Origin: Zingiber officinale
Taxonomy: Eukaryota > Streptophyta > Magnoliopsida > Zingiberales > Zingiberaceae
Length of the DNA stretch: 64,000 nt
Direction: 5' to 3'
Assembly: GCF_018446385.1 (NCBI RefSeq)
Contig: NC_055992.1
Span: 17,516,877-17,580,876 of the forward strand
Positions 38,001-47,611 of this stretch are shown piece by piece. Numbering within the stretch: position 1 is the first letter of the stretch; each line of letters begins with the position of its first letter. The notes beneath the pieces are model-generated. The model saw only the letters and a list, made by a program, of their open reading frames with translations, did no database searches and had not been told where the DNA came from. Both the position numbers and the translations under genes were made by a program.

Positions 38001-41000
38001 AATCATTAACAAGTCTAAGAAAAATTTATATATAAAATAATTAAGATATAATTATATATATAATAATAAAATATAAAATATAAAATATTTGGATTTTTGG
38101 ATCCGAACATGTTGCATAACTCTATGTAATATCCTTTCGAGTTGATGAATTTGTGTATTTGACATGATTACGACTTAATATCACTGAAATCAATAAATAA
38201 AAAAATATAAATTAGTAAAATAAAATTATCAGAATATAAATCTAATTTATATGAATTAATAAAATTTATTAGATTTTTTTAAATTTTAAATATAAAATTA
38301 TGAATATAAATATAATTTATATAAATTAATTATATTTATTAGATTTTTTATTTTAAATATTATTTTAATTTTAAATAAAAAATTATGAATATAAACCTAA
38401 TTTATATGAATTAATTTTTTTTTTAGAATTTTAAATATAAAATTATTAGAATATAAAGATGATTTACATGAATTAATAATATTTATTAAAATTAATTAAT
38501 TTGAAATATAAAATTATCAATATAAATGAATTAATAATATTTATTAGAACTTTTTAATTTTAAATATAAAATTATTATAATATAAATAAATTAATAAATT
38601 TATAAAAAGATTTTAATTTTAAATATATTTTTTATATAGTTTATTGGAATAATTTAATTAGGATTTATAAAAGTCTATTCAAATTACTGAGTTGTTTGAA
38701 TTAAATAAATCATATAATAACAATAATCAAATCTTATCACACTAGGTGGGGTTAAAGGGGTGTTGCGATAACAACAGCATCGTGATGCCTTCGGTGGCGT
38801 TGGATGCTTTGCCGGAGGCTTCCGGCACCGTCAAAGGCATCACGACGCGTTTGATGCTAGCGTTGCATGGCGTTTCTAGCGGTGTTGGGCACATCCCGTG
38901 ACGCTTCTGGGGTGCCGGAAGCGTTCGGCGCCGCTGGAGGTTTTTGGTCTTGCTGGAGGCCTAAAAAATTAATTACAGACTTGTAGTAAAATAAATTACA
39001 TAAAAACGTATCAATCGAACATATGCTTCTGGAGGTGGTAAGAGGCCATCAAACGGCGACATGAGAGAGATGAATCAATTTAGGGCTTTAAACGAAAAAG
39101 GAAATTTCTGCGACGTCGCGCCGCACAGGGCTGCCCACCTAGCGCTACACAGGGTTGCCCGCTTAGCGCTGCACAGGGCCGCTTAGACTGACTGCCCAAC
39201 ACCTTTCTGGTGCGGTTAGTGGCCACCGAGTGCCTTGGTGGTTGCCGAGCGCCTAGGCGGCCGTCTAGTCCGCATTTTAGAATACTGGTTTGATTCAAAA
39301 CAAAAGATAACTCCCTAACATCAACTAAATAATTATTTAAATATACCAAAAACCCTAAGATGCAAAAAGATGAAAATAACCCCAACACAATGACAAAAAA
39401 TGTTCAAAGTCTCGCATCTGTCGCTCTGAATTGAAAAGAATCCGTCCTTAAGTTTAGAGAAGTGTCATCAGAATCCACAAAATAAGAACTCAAGTGCTTC
39501 ATATTAAAGACATCAAAAGTCTTTAAGTGAGTAAGAAGGGACAACCTCTAAGCATTATCATTGATCTTCTAGAATATCTCACATGGTCCAATCTTTCAAT
39601 CTTGAAGTTCACTGTGCTCACCAACAAACATTGCCCGAAATGCATCTGGTGAAGCAAGCAAAGCTACCCGGTGTGCATAGAAGCATTTGCCTACCGGAAA
39701 AGTAACATCTGACGTTGGAATTGTTTACATATTGCTCGCCTAGATATACCTGTGGCGTAGGGGATGGAGGAATAGTATCCACAAAAGAAAGCATCACAGC
39801 TTTGCTGGCCATTTTGTAAAGAGCAAGTGAATCATCATACTGCTGTTTTAAATCAGCAGAACTCAATAGCTCAAGAAGAATATCGATCCCATTGTTATCA
39901 TAAAATTCTTCTTTGTTCATCAGGTGGGCAAAGGTGAGCACGAGCCAATGCTACACATCTTTGGACAGACTTCTCTCCAACTCGCATCAAATATAGCAAA
40001 TGCATCAATACTCGCCCATTGATTTTTTGCCTCCAATCTTTTTAATATCGTTGCTGTATAATCTTGTGTTGCCTGGACAACAAATTCACCATCTTGTAGT
40101 CACTGAACACCTATAGCTTGGTTGTGCGAGTCCTGTGCCAATCTTCCAAGAGCAAATGCAATGCACCCCTCTTCACAATTTTCGCAATTTTCGCAATGCA
40201 CCCCTCTGCACAATTTGCACCTTGCATTCAGAATCGGCTGAAGCAAATTGTCCCAACAATAATGCTGCTTCCCTTTGGCTCTCAGTGCAACATGAACTCA
40301 ATAAGCCAATCACAGGTTGCAATGCTGCTGCATCATTTATGAGTTGATGATGTTCAGATTTCATTGCAAATAGACCTAGAGCATGCGCGCACCCCTCCAT
40401 AAACCTCGTGCTCAAAAGGCCAATCTCCTCCGCTAGCGCTGCCATCCCTTACCAGCAGAGGCGGAGACTCTTGTAGATGCTTCATGAGCGCTGGCACGAC
40501 CCCTCCTTCAACGATCATGCTCACAGGCGAGTTCGGCGAGGGCGTGGGTCGCTAACTAGCGACAGCTCAATCAGAGAGGCACTAGGAGAAAGCTTGCTCC
40601 AGGACGTTGCAGGCGAGGTCTTCTTGGGAGCGATGGCAGTAGATTTCTTCAACTCCCATCTCCTCTTCCTCCACCAAATCATTCTCGTTTAGTTCTACAG
40701 GACCACCATCTCCAATCCAAGCAATGACTCGGATTTTCTTAAGCTTCTCCTGGATCTCTATTTCCTCTCCATAGAATTTTCTAAAGCATGAGTTGATATG
40801 GTTCCACGCTTTAATATAATTCGTGGGGCTCTTTGTGAAAAGCGACAACATGGATGTTGCTATGTAGGAGTACGTGGCTACCCGAGTTGCCTCATCTCCT
40901 ATCGGTGTTATCTCTTCTACAACTCCAGTCATAGTCATGATCCTTCCAGAAAAATCATCATGTCTTATCTCCTATATCATCGGTATTTTCTACTGGAGGG

Positions 41001-43434
41001 AACAGTTGGTCCATGTGTTCCCCTCCTGATGTTGGTATATTGTATGCCAGATTAAAGATAGCAGTTGCTCCGCACTTACTAAAATCAGATGAGATCATGG
41101 GAACGACTGTTCTGCCCAATGCTCGATATTTTCTACGGGAGGGAACAGTTGGTCCATGTGTTCCCCTCCTGATGTTGGTATATTGTATGCCAAATTAAAG
41201 ATAGCAGTTGCTCCGCACTTACTAAAACCAGATGAGATCATGGGAACAACTGTTCTGCCCAATGCTACAATTTCTATGTGATCCTTTCTCTCCGTAGTGA
41301 TCCCCAACTGCTATAGGAGTTCGGTGTCCTTAAAGTTTGTCTTCGCCTGGTGCATATCTCGGGTGATTCCCTGAAATTGTGAAAACTTTTCAGTAATCTC
41401 ATTGATTACATACGGTCTAGCCATATATGCAGCTATTTGCTTAGAGGTGGTATCAACCCCTTGGTTTTTTGGAACGTACTGATCTACAAGATATTGAGTA
41501 AATTACGGCAGAGCCCCTACAGTAGATGTTCCCTGGGTTATTTGAGATGGACCGACTCTCTTTGCTAAAAGTTTCCTCTATGTGGTCTCTAATGCTTGCA
41601 ATTGCATCCATCTTGATCAGGAGGGTAGTGTCCTCGAGACTATTGGGCAAACAAAATGCTTGTGATTTAAGAGATTTTGGTAAAAAAAATAATACCTTTT
41701 TTTGATGGTTTGCTCTCCTGGATCCAGTGATGTCACTCGACATTGCCACCAGCGATGTTCCAAGAAGATGTAAAGGAGTTTTCGGGAATGCTATCGAAGA
41801 GACGAGAGCCGAAGCAGTGCTTTACTGGGGTGTCGAAGCTATCATTCTCTATGATGAAACCTAATCGTCCTTAGAACAAAGTTTGAGTGTAACCCGATGG
41901 AAGAAAGTGACTTCATCTTCTTTTTCATCTTCTCCCACTAGTGATCTTGGCCTTGCCCAGTTTGCTATGTTATCTTTGCAACTGCTCCCACTATGCCTTT
42001 TAGTTTGATAACAACCAACTTCACTTTCACACGATCGGACACTTCCTTATAATAAAAAATTATTTCCACCTCGTTAATCCAATCAACGAATCCTTTTACT
42101 TGTAACGTATCAAAAAACTCGGGCAGATCAACTCGAAAATTGATGTCTCCATATCGTTCCTCTCGACCACGGCGTTCCCAGGGTTAACGATCAGAGATCT
42201 TATGATCTTCAAAATCCCGTGCCGCTACACGCTGGGTTAATTTTATGACTTGTATATGCGAATCCTCAATCATTACATCCTGAATGCTATGATCACGATG
42301 GTGGCTTCCTCAATCGGAGTCTGCCTATTGCGACCATGATCATGACTACCTTCCATTAGAACTGATGTGCTTTGATACCAACTGAATGAGGCGGGATTTT
42401 ATCTAGAAATTTTAAAGAAAATAAAACACAAGAAATTGACAAATGAAGAGAAGCTGCCGTCTCTAGGTTTAACCTAATAAAATTTGATTCAAAATAAAAG
42501 ATAATCCCCTAACATTAACTAAACAATTGTTTAAATAGACTTAAAATCCTAAGATGCAAAAAAATGAAAATAACCCTAACAGAGTGACAAAAATTGTACC
42601 CAAAATCCTAAGATACAAAAAGACGAAAATAACCCTAACAGAGTGACAAAAATTGTACCCAAAATCCTAAGATGCAAAAAGACAAAAATAACCCTAATAG
42701 AGTGACAAAAATTGTACACAAAATACTAAGATGCAAAAAGATGAAAATAACCTTAACACAATGACAAAAATTGTTTGGAGCCTTCTCCATCAACAAATAA
42801 TTGTTGCAAAAGATTCAATAAACATTATATATCTCAAATATAACATAATAGTAAACATATATACAATTAAATATTAATAATTTTTTAAATTAATATTTTT
42901 ATATTTAAAAAAGTATTGAAATTGTATTGGCATGGTATAATATAGTACGAAACTATATCATTTTGGTCATAAACTAAAACTTCAGTACAATTTGAAATTT
43001 TGAACCTTGGTTTTTTATTTGTTTACTTTTGATAAGTGATCTAATTGAATCTCTTAATTGCTTTATGACCTTTTCCATTGATATTATTTTTAAAGACCTA
43101 CGTATAAAAGTGACTTTTTTGAGGCTATGAATAAGGTCTAAGATCATCACCTAACAATTTAACAACATGTTAATATTAATGGTAATTAATCATCTAAGCA
43201 TGGTTTAAAATGTCATGTCGTCTCGCTCGGTACGGGCAAAATATTTTGTTCTGCCGATCGACTGAAATCGGCACTAGCATACCTAAGGTACCGTGGCCGC
43301 GAAGGCCATGTGTGGAATAGGGTGCGAAACAACGGAATAGGAAGAAGAAACTTAGCTTTTAATTAAATAACTTATGGTAATAATTTCAATCAACTCCTAG
43401 CTATAGTTGAGATAATGTAAATATGCTTAATTAA

Positions 43435-43481
<47 letters not shown>

Positions 43482-45827
43482 TAATTTTTTTATTTTTAGT
43501 TAATAGATTTTATATTTTAAAAAAATTTCAAAGTCATATCAACATGGCACGATATGATATTGAAACCGTATAGTTTCGATTCAGTTGCGAAACCTCGCCA
43601 CGGGTCGTAATTTTAAACCTTGGATCCAAGTCTTGTAAACCTCTCTCATTAATCTACAACTTCTCATATGCTGATAAATCTTGGTATTGCAATCGCTTTC
43701 ATATATGACGTGATGTTTTCGTGAAGGCCCAAGTCCCTTGCAAGTTGCAACAACATGCAAGACATCCAATGAAAACTTTTCTTTCGCACACAAAGTTTGC
43801 AGTTGGAACGCTACAAACATTATGCCTACTCTGGAGGGAAGACATTATTTCTGCTAGCTTTGGGAAAGGGGAGCAAAGCTCCTTTTGTGGTAGCTTTTGG
43901 CTGCTCATGCAGAAGCATACAAATTCCTTGGAAGGGGTCTGAAAAAAATACCCTTTTGCACATTGAATGGAGGTTATGGGTAGATGCGAAGAGGTGAGAA
44001 CAAGTTGGAGGAGGCAAAGACAAATGCAATAGCAAGGTCGAAGGAGCTTGGAGGTCATGGCAAGAGGGCTATAGAGACTAAAAGTAGAGGTAGAGATGGA
44101 AGTGTTGGAGGTGACAATGAATTTGAAGGCACGGGTGACAGAGGCAACAATAGGTGTGAGGTACCAGAAGCACTGAGGCATAAATGGCAAAGGCGATAAT
44201 GAGCTTCCATTCGGGTCACTAGTAAGATATTTAGGACAATTTTCTCTCTCCTCCACCTTCCCTGTCCTCTCCCTTCCTCTACTAGACATGTTTTTTTCTG
44301 TCCCCCTTCTCGCTCTCTTCTTTCATTCCCACCTCCCTCTAACCTCCATTAAAATAAACACTTAAACCAAATGTCACATCATGTTCAAATGAGAGAGTTA
44401 TCAGGAACCTATAAGCATATCCATTGCTTCAAAATGTCTGAACCTAACTTAATAGTAATTTAAGCTCCTCTTATTATTCCTACAACTTTCCATCTAGAAA
44501 TAACTTGGGGAGCCATATTCTAAACTTGTGGTTTTTGTATTTTTGGCCATATACCATGTATGTCCAATACTGATTGCATACCTTGAAATGCTTGTGATTC
44601 TAAAATATATCTTTTTATCAATTTTTCTTCAACTAATAGTTAGTTAATTTGTTTGTATGTTCTGTTATTTTAAGCTAGTGATAATGATTCAAATATTTTA
44701 TATTTTGATTTATTGTGACAAAACAACACTGCCAAGATCTGTTCTTTTTTTAGAAAAGATATATTCACATATCTACTATTCTAATATAACTAGTGAAAAT
44801 TTTATACTGTGATAAATTTCTAATCTACTTACAATTAGCATTAGAAGTAAACCACTTTCTTCCATTATGATTACTTGGATATATATGGTCTCTGCCAATA
44901 TTGTTGCCAGTTCCATGAACACAGCTTAGTAGTGTCTATATGTCACTGAGCCGAATATCTTGTATATGCAGTGATGGATATACCAAGAACAAGCAAGGGA
45001 GTTTAGCTACTTCCACTGAAGAGGCTAATGACCTTACAATCTCCAAGAGGGAATTAAGACCTGATATGGATGCTGATGATACTGATATATACATGTCATA
45101 TATAAAGGTCAGATCACTTTTGTAGCCTTTTTTTAACATAGGCAAGCACATAAATATTGCAGTTTTTGTGAGTAGATTAAATTTATTAGATAGACAATCA
45201 CATCATCCATAATTTTTAAGTTGTCTTAATCCCAATTGTTTGGGATTTGACTTGAAGGTTTTTATCCTCTGCATGAGGCTGCCACTAGTAATATTCAGAT
45301 CTATTAAATCATTTTAAATTAAGTTAATTGTAAGTCTGTCCATCTCTCTGTCGCTTTAGCTATTTGGTTCAACCTAACTATAGAATATTACTAATTTTCT
45401 TACATGTTCATGGCATCTTATGTGCTCCAGCTGCCCTTTATGTTCATGACATCTTATTTTATTTTCTCTCATTTTATCAACTAGTGGAACGATCCTTAAT
45501 GCATATGAATAGTTCACATATCCATTTTAGCATTTCTCATCTTTTATATATTTATTTATTTAGACAGCTACAACAACTTTAAAAAAGAAGAAAGAACTTC
45601 CTTTGGTGGGGCATCCTTATCATCTATACCACTTAATTGTCTGCATTAGTTGATAAAAGTGACAATTTGCCAGCTGATCAGGGATGTTTCTTTTATGTTT
45701 TTTGCGAAGAAACAATGTGAAATTAGCACTTGCATACCAAATACTTCAAATAAAATTTTTAAAACAAGTTACTAGGATGTGTGAAGATACAAACTAATGT
45801 GAGTTCTTGATTAGTTGATGGTAGTGA

Positions 45828-45878
<51 letters not shown>

Positions 45879-47509
45879 AGAGAGAGAGAGCTGCACGTTC
45901 AGGGAAGAAGGCCCATTTCTTGGTAGACCAATTCCTATATATAAATTGCGTTGCACAAAATCTACGGTAATTGAGCCCATTTCATGGTTAAGTCAACTCT
46001 CTCCCTCTCTCCCCGTGTATATATATTTAGTTAGTTATATATTCATTTCTTTCTTACACTCATACTAGGGTGTCAAATAAACACAAATCTGGATTGATTC
46101 CAGTATATTTGTTCTGTTAATGCCAAATGAGAAATCTTTCTAAGAATACCAAAAGAAAGTATTCTGAATCTTCTAGTGACAGTGAAATGGAGATGAATTG
46201 GTGTCTTTAGAAATATGTGGCAGAGAAGATATACTAGGTTTTCAGTTTGGATTTTATGACGTTTTGATTGTAGGAATCAAGAACTTTGTTGCAATAGTTG
46301 CTGCTTCTCATCGTTTGATCATTGTGACTTGATGTTGAATAATATAACCAAAATATCAATGTTTGCTGTTTCCTCGCAATCAAGCTGTTGTTGTTCCTTG
46401 CCACACATCTCATGTAACTTTAAGCAATTCATAAAAAAATAAAGGACCAGAAACTTTACATACGAATATGCTATTTGAAATATATAGAAATAGGGTATAA
46501 TGATTGAGAATTTTGATATGAAAATTTGATTTGAAATGTAGAGCAATTTCTAATATAGCTCTAAGAAGACGTGGTATGAGTCAATTTCAGGTGATTTTGT
46601 TGTTAATAAATAACTTTCTAAACAGACATGTTTCCCTCAAAGTTATTTGCATACTATGAAAAGATCCATGTAGGCGTTGGTCATAGATTTATATCCTTAT
46701 CTATTTTTCATTTTTTTTTCTCACACAGATGTAGAGTATGAGAGTTTTGAGCTCAATGATTTGATTAGACATCGACTTAAATATAGCCATTCATCATTTC
46801 CCCTCTGATCTTTGTAGTGCTTGTCAACATTGCCAATTTTGGTGCTTAACCCGATTGATTATGTATATAAATTTATGTAGGTCCTTGTGAACCTACCAGT
46901 TATGGCCTAATTATACAGCAAGTTGCATGCTCATTCCGTAAAAAAAAGATCTTAAGAACTTTACTAGTTATTCATTGTAAAAATACTGAATATAAAGGGC
47001 CAATAAAAATAAAGAACTGCTGATTTTTCATCTTTAGCTTGGAGTTTGGCATTTCTCTTAGGTTCAAAGAATTCCAGATTTTATGCTTACTATACTTTTG
47101 TTTGAAAATACGAATTACTTGTTCTTTTGTCATGCTTCAGGTAAGCAAGACGCAACATCAGCTGGTCATGAATTTAAAGCAATCTGCAGATGGTATTCAA
47201 TATAAGTTGCTTGGTCGTTTGCTTGGTGATTTGAACTCCTTTCATGTTTATCCTTACATAACATTTGAGGAGGAAGAGAAGCAGAAGTTGCATGAGCACT
47301 GGTCAGTAGATGTTTAAACTATTCATACTCAATTCTTTTTTTGTTCTGAAAAATTAGACCTTTAACTCTTTACAAACAGGTTACAAATGGCAAACAAGGA
47401 TCTCCCAGCAGCTTTCGAGGTTGCTGGGCAGAGGAAGATGGGCAGGGAACAAATGAGAAAATCTTTGGAACTGGAACTCACAGAGAAAATAAAGATTTTA
47501 TTTGTTAAG
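22433..47509 (+). CDS. NFRKB: NFRKB-like protein (INO80-associated, DEUBAD domain), 5' 350 codons in seven exons
   Basis: Exons 22433-22735, 22831-22967, 29349-29462, 29541-29609, 44972-45107, 47141-47301 and 47380-47509 join in frame to 350 residues with no stop. The N-terminus MAAGQQKKRL, LEWDDIQRRV and KKEQVGLSW match the plant NFRKB family. Residues about 84-205 match the DEUBAD region (VPQEMFSLDNL, LSESERKLLTQFLP, GENHYFGNPFLKW, NLHPDNV, KKAYYSEINKYH). The distal exons give MSYIKVSKTQHQLV and KLHEHWLQMANKDLPAA. In animals NFRKB binds the INO80 remodelling complex and UCH37; the plant role is inferred. All splice sites are GT-AG except intron 22968-29348, which is GC-AG. Later exons are not found before 64000, so the gene continues past the window. 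Introns are loaded with transposons, mostly antisense. Confidence 0.9.
22831..22967 (+). CDS. NFRKB: NFRKB-like coding exon 2 (residues 102-146 plus two bases)
   Basis: The acceptor is TTGTCAG|GTTTGG. The exon encodes VWATCLSESERKLLTQFLP and ends FGNPFLK plus TG. The donor is GCAAGT, the GC-AG class consensus; using it restores W147 with the next exon. The nearby GT at 22972 would put the next exon out of frame. Confidence 0.88.
23330..24720 (-). pseudogene. Ty3/gypsy pol and leader remnant in NFRKB intron
   Basis: On the minus strand around 23470-23740 a heavily decayed reverse transcriptase is readable: a VMPF-L-HP-FM-like block followed by a DPLLENL...DD-like segment of the YFDD region. 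Moving to higher coordinates, a gag-like low-complexity stretch leads to a primer-binding-site-like TATTAGAGCCAG at about 24460. The order (RT low, primer site high) fits one minus-strand element. Stops everywhere; LTRs not resolved. Confidence 0.5.
24721..28224. other. Intron DNA, no clear element
   Basis: Short open frames here match nothing I recognise. A G-rich run (27413-27440, GGGGGTGGGTGGGTGG) could form a G-quadruplex. At 28090-28190 the words GGGGCGGGCTGGTCACC and GGATTAGTCGGCG followed by an A run look like a decayed SINE tail; a similar GGATTAGTCGG plus A run ends at 48295. Confidence 0.45.
28228..28667. mobile_element. Tourist-like (PIF/Harbinger) MITE, 440 bp
   Basis: The left end GAGCATCCACAATGG and the reverse complement of the right end, GGACATCCACAACCCAC, form imperfect terminal inverted repeats. 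TAA flanks both sides (28225-28227 and 28668-28670), the 3-bp target usual for this superfamily. The left part contains a GGTGTTATAACACC palindrome. No coding capacity. Confidence 0.8.
29349..29462 (+). CDS. NFRKB: NFRKB-like coding exon 3 (residues 147-184)
   Basis: The acceptor is CTATCCAG|G. The first base completes W147, then STSLCAGNLHPDNVL and KKAYYSEINKYHK follow. The donor is AAAGG|GTATG; the last two bases complete a glycine with the next exon. Confidence 0.9.
29541..29609 (+). CDS. NFRKB: NFRKB-like coding exon 4 (residues 185-207)
   Basis: The acceptor is GCTTGCAG|C, after a 78-bp intron. The exon encodes MLRVIKNWKEGWLNCKDPEK then LW and ends with AG. The frame is fixed by both neighbours; the longer ATG frame over the same bases is a shadow. 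Confidence 0.88.
29610..32300. other. Intron DNA, no element recognised
   Basis: Start of the 15.4-kb NFRKB intron. The GC-richer part at 30740-31140 contains repeated TGCACAC and CATGTTG words and short frames on both strands without family similarity. I see nothing else. Confidence 0.5.
32310..32645. repeat. GC-rich GGGCCGCC direct repeats with a 44-nt hairpin
   Basis: Repeats of GGGCCGCCAGTTGGGCCGCC and related words flank a perfect inverted repeat at 32486-32529 (20-nt arms beginning CGGGTCGTTACAATAAAAAG, loop TCGT). A half copy GAGTCGTTACAGAGG follows at 32579. CCTCTTCAGGAGTGAGG follows that. This could be a composite of MITE ends, but no target duplication was found. Confidence 0.75.
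33530..36165 (-). mobile_element. RTE-type LINE (copy B) with a MITE inserted
   Basis: The 3' end at about 33545-33585 reads GCTAGGTGGGGTCGGCTATATGGATCC on the plus strand. The longest remaining frame (34026-34319, minus) starts MLFVDDIVLVDETREG, the FADD-box region of RTE reverse transcriptase, and continues KGFRLSRIKKEYMEFKFSN. The parallel parts of copy A confirm the family. A hAT MITE splits it at 34831-35274. The upstream end stops at about 36165 against hAT pseudogene 2. Stops and frame breaks are frequent. Confidence 0.85.
34831..35274. mobile_element. hAT MITE (TAGGGATG family), 444 bp, copy 1
   Basis: Inverted ends TAGGGATGACAAT and (reverse complement of the right end) TAAGGATGGCAAT. 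The flanks are perfect AGTACTTA duplications (34823-34830 and 35275-35282); LINE copy A shows the empty site AGAGTACTTATCCTCC near 20463. The interior has ACCCGA-rich ends and two AT microsatellites. A second copy, inverted, is at 53791-54213. Confidence 0.9.
36190..37948 (-). pseudogene. hAT transposase pseudogene 2
   Basis: Reading leftward from 37948: a BED-finger block in two frames (IGWEFGMLIDPKNLDKIKCK; then RIKEYIGNVSGCQKASQEY), an acidic linker, a central hAT block with MREKRLEIFWSSSATHTVNL and MLESIGKLPRC, then IFPSLIRVLRLIDGDRKSSM, and the dimerisation motif SGCERNWSAFE near 36195-36230. Frame breaks between all blocks make it inactive. It differs in sequence from hAT 1 and is closer to hAT 3. 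Confidence 0.85.
37949..39287 (-). mobile_element. AT-rich leader and GC-rich terminal region of hAT element 2
   Basis: After an AT-rich stretch there is a short RTE LINE 3' end (about 38722-38752, CACTAGGTGGGGTT) and a GC-rich block with CGCCTAGGCGGC-type repeats. It ends TTTTAGAATACTGG at 39287, comparable in reverse to ATATTCTAAAAAGC at the left end of hAT 3. I take this as the 5' terminus of hAT 2, abutting the truncated LTR at 39288. The opposite terminus was not found. Confidence 0.5.
39600..40560 (-). pseudogene. ARM-repeat/BTB gene fragment (ARIA/ABAP1-like), intronless
   Basis: The minus strand encodes, in shifting frames, ATHALAELA, MIVEGGVVPALMKHL, then AAALQPVIGLLSSCC and ESQREAALLLGQFAS (Armadillo repeats), then LQDGEFVVQAT, NNGIDILLELLSS, and PPSPTPQVYLGEQYVNNS with a BTB beginning (SDVTF, FYAH, LLAS-DAFRAMF). 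This is the order of plant ARIA/ABAP1 proteins, which regulate ABA response or DNA replication licensing. The parent genes have many introns; none is seen here, so it looks like captured cDNA. Both protein ends are missing, and stops, frame shifts and internal deletions make it non-functional. It joins gypsy integrase sequence at about 39600 and the virus-like segment at about 40560. Confidence 0.82.
40582..41749 (-). pseudogene. Degraded segment, possibly plant rhabdovirus nucleocapsid-like
   Basis: Three minus-strand frames (starts at 41749, 41307 and 40938; 98, 70 and 118 residues) look like parts of one broken protein. The last contains a KSPTNYIKAWNHI-like motif and FYGE, which recall the conserved C-terminal half of plant rhabdovirus nucleocapsid proteins. 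Nucleocapsid-like endogenous sequences are known in plant genomes. The call is from motif impression only. A 143-bp tandem duplication (about 40984-41269) and frame breaks disrupt it. It lies between gag and the ARM-BTB fragment in the same orientation. An unrelated host gene remains possible. Confidence 0.4.
41890..42356 (-). pseudogene. Ty3/gypsy gag remnant
   Basis: From a start at 42356 (MEGSHDHG) and across frame changes the text FRVDLPEFFDTLQVKGFVDW, VEIIFYYKEV and VKLVVIKLKG follows: the usual DLPEF...FLDWL...KVKLVAIKL gag core. It then loses identity near 41880, where the captured interior starts. Stops are present. Confidence 0.75.
42544..42775. repeat. Four tandem copies of an about 59-bp unit in the 5' LTR
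   Basis: Units contain AAATCCTAAGATGCAAAAA, GAAAATAACCCTAAC and GTGACAAAAATTGTAC. The truncated 3' LTR at 39350-39402 has one copy only, so the array expanded or contracted after insertion or differed between the LTRs. Confidence 0.85.
42790..44970. other. Intron DNA with (AT)n, no gene
   Basis: Includes an AT microsatellite at 43437-43478. The open frames at 43580-44290 overlap on both strands, contain GGAGG/GAGGT-rich repeats and match nothing known to me; I treat them as non-coding. Confidence 0.5.
44972..45107 (+). CDS. NFRKB: NFRKB-like coding exon 5 (residues 208-253)
   Basis: The acceptor is TATATGCAG|T, completing S208, after a 15.4-kb intron. The exon encodes DGYTKNKQGSLATSTEEAND and ends DTDIYMSYIK. 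The donor is AAG|GTCAGA, phase 0. It is acidic and serine-rich, as in the family's linker region. Confidence 0.85.
45220..45580 (-). mobile_element. RTE-type LINE 3' fragment in NFRKB intron
   Basis: CTTAATCCCAATTGTTTGGGATT on the plus strand corresponds to the 3' end of an RTE subfamily. It is followed by CACATATCCATTTTAGCATTTCTCATC, parallel to ACACATCCACTTTAATATC in copies A and C. Short and decayed. Confidence 0.55.
45831..45876. repeat. (AT)n microsatellite followed by (GA)n
   Basis: Twenty-three AT dinucleotides, then GGAGAGAGAGAGAG. Confidence 0.95.
47141..47301 (+). CDS. NFRKB: NFRKB-like coding exon 6 (residues 254-306)
   Basis: The acceptor is GCTTCAG|GTAAGC. The exon encodes VSKTQHQLVMNLKQSADGIQ through FEEEEKQKLHEH plus TG. 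The donor is CTG|GTCAGT. The last two bases give W307 with the next exon. Confidence 0.88.
47380..47509 (+). CDS. NFRKB: NFRKB-like coding exon 7 (residues 307-350)
   Basis: The acceptor is AACAG|G after a 78-bp intron. The exon encodes LQMANKDLPAAFEVAGQRKM to KIKILFVK, helical and charged. The donor is AAG|GTGCCC, phase 0. The next exon is not in the window. Confidence 0.88.
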
Positions 47510-47611
47510 GTGCCCTTTTTTAAATTTTCTAGCCACTACATATCGATGGATAGATATTTTCTTATACTTGCATTTTCCAACAATGAATATTATGCTTTAC
47601 TGGCTATTAAT

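Larger units (their letters stand above)
39288..42785 (-). mobile_element. Ty3/gypsy-type LTR element carrying non-retroviral captured sequence
   Basis: Read on the minus strand: 5' LTR (about 42785 to 42383, ending CATTCA), primer binding site TGGTATCAAAGC (42369-42380), gag start at 42356, a foreign interior (about 41870-39605), an integrase tail (TFDVFNMKHLSSY, about 39600-39420) and a 3' LTR piece (39410-39288) truncated by hAT 2. The LTR pieces share TTGATTCAAAA, TTAACTAAA-AATT-TTTAAATA and CTAAGATGCAAAAAGATGAAAATAAC-type sequence in direct orientation. Reverse transcriptase, RNase H and the integrase core are absent. Confidence 0.75.

Noticed and set aside
43699-44289. 196-residue minus-strand frame
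   Set aside because: Cysteine-rich antisense of GGAGGT-type repeats with overlapping frames opposite; no known family or splice context.
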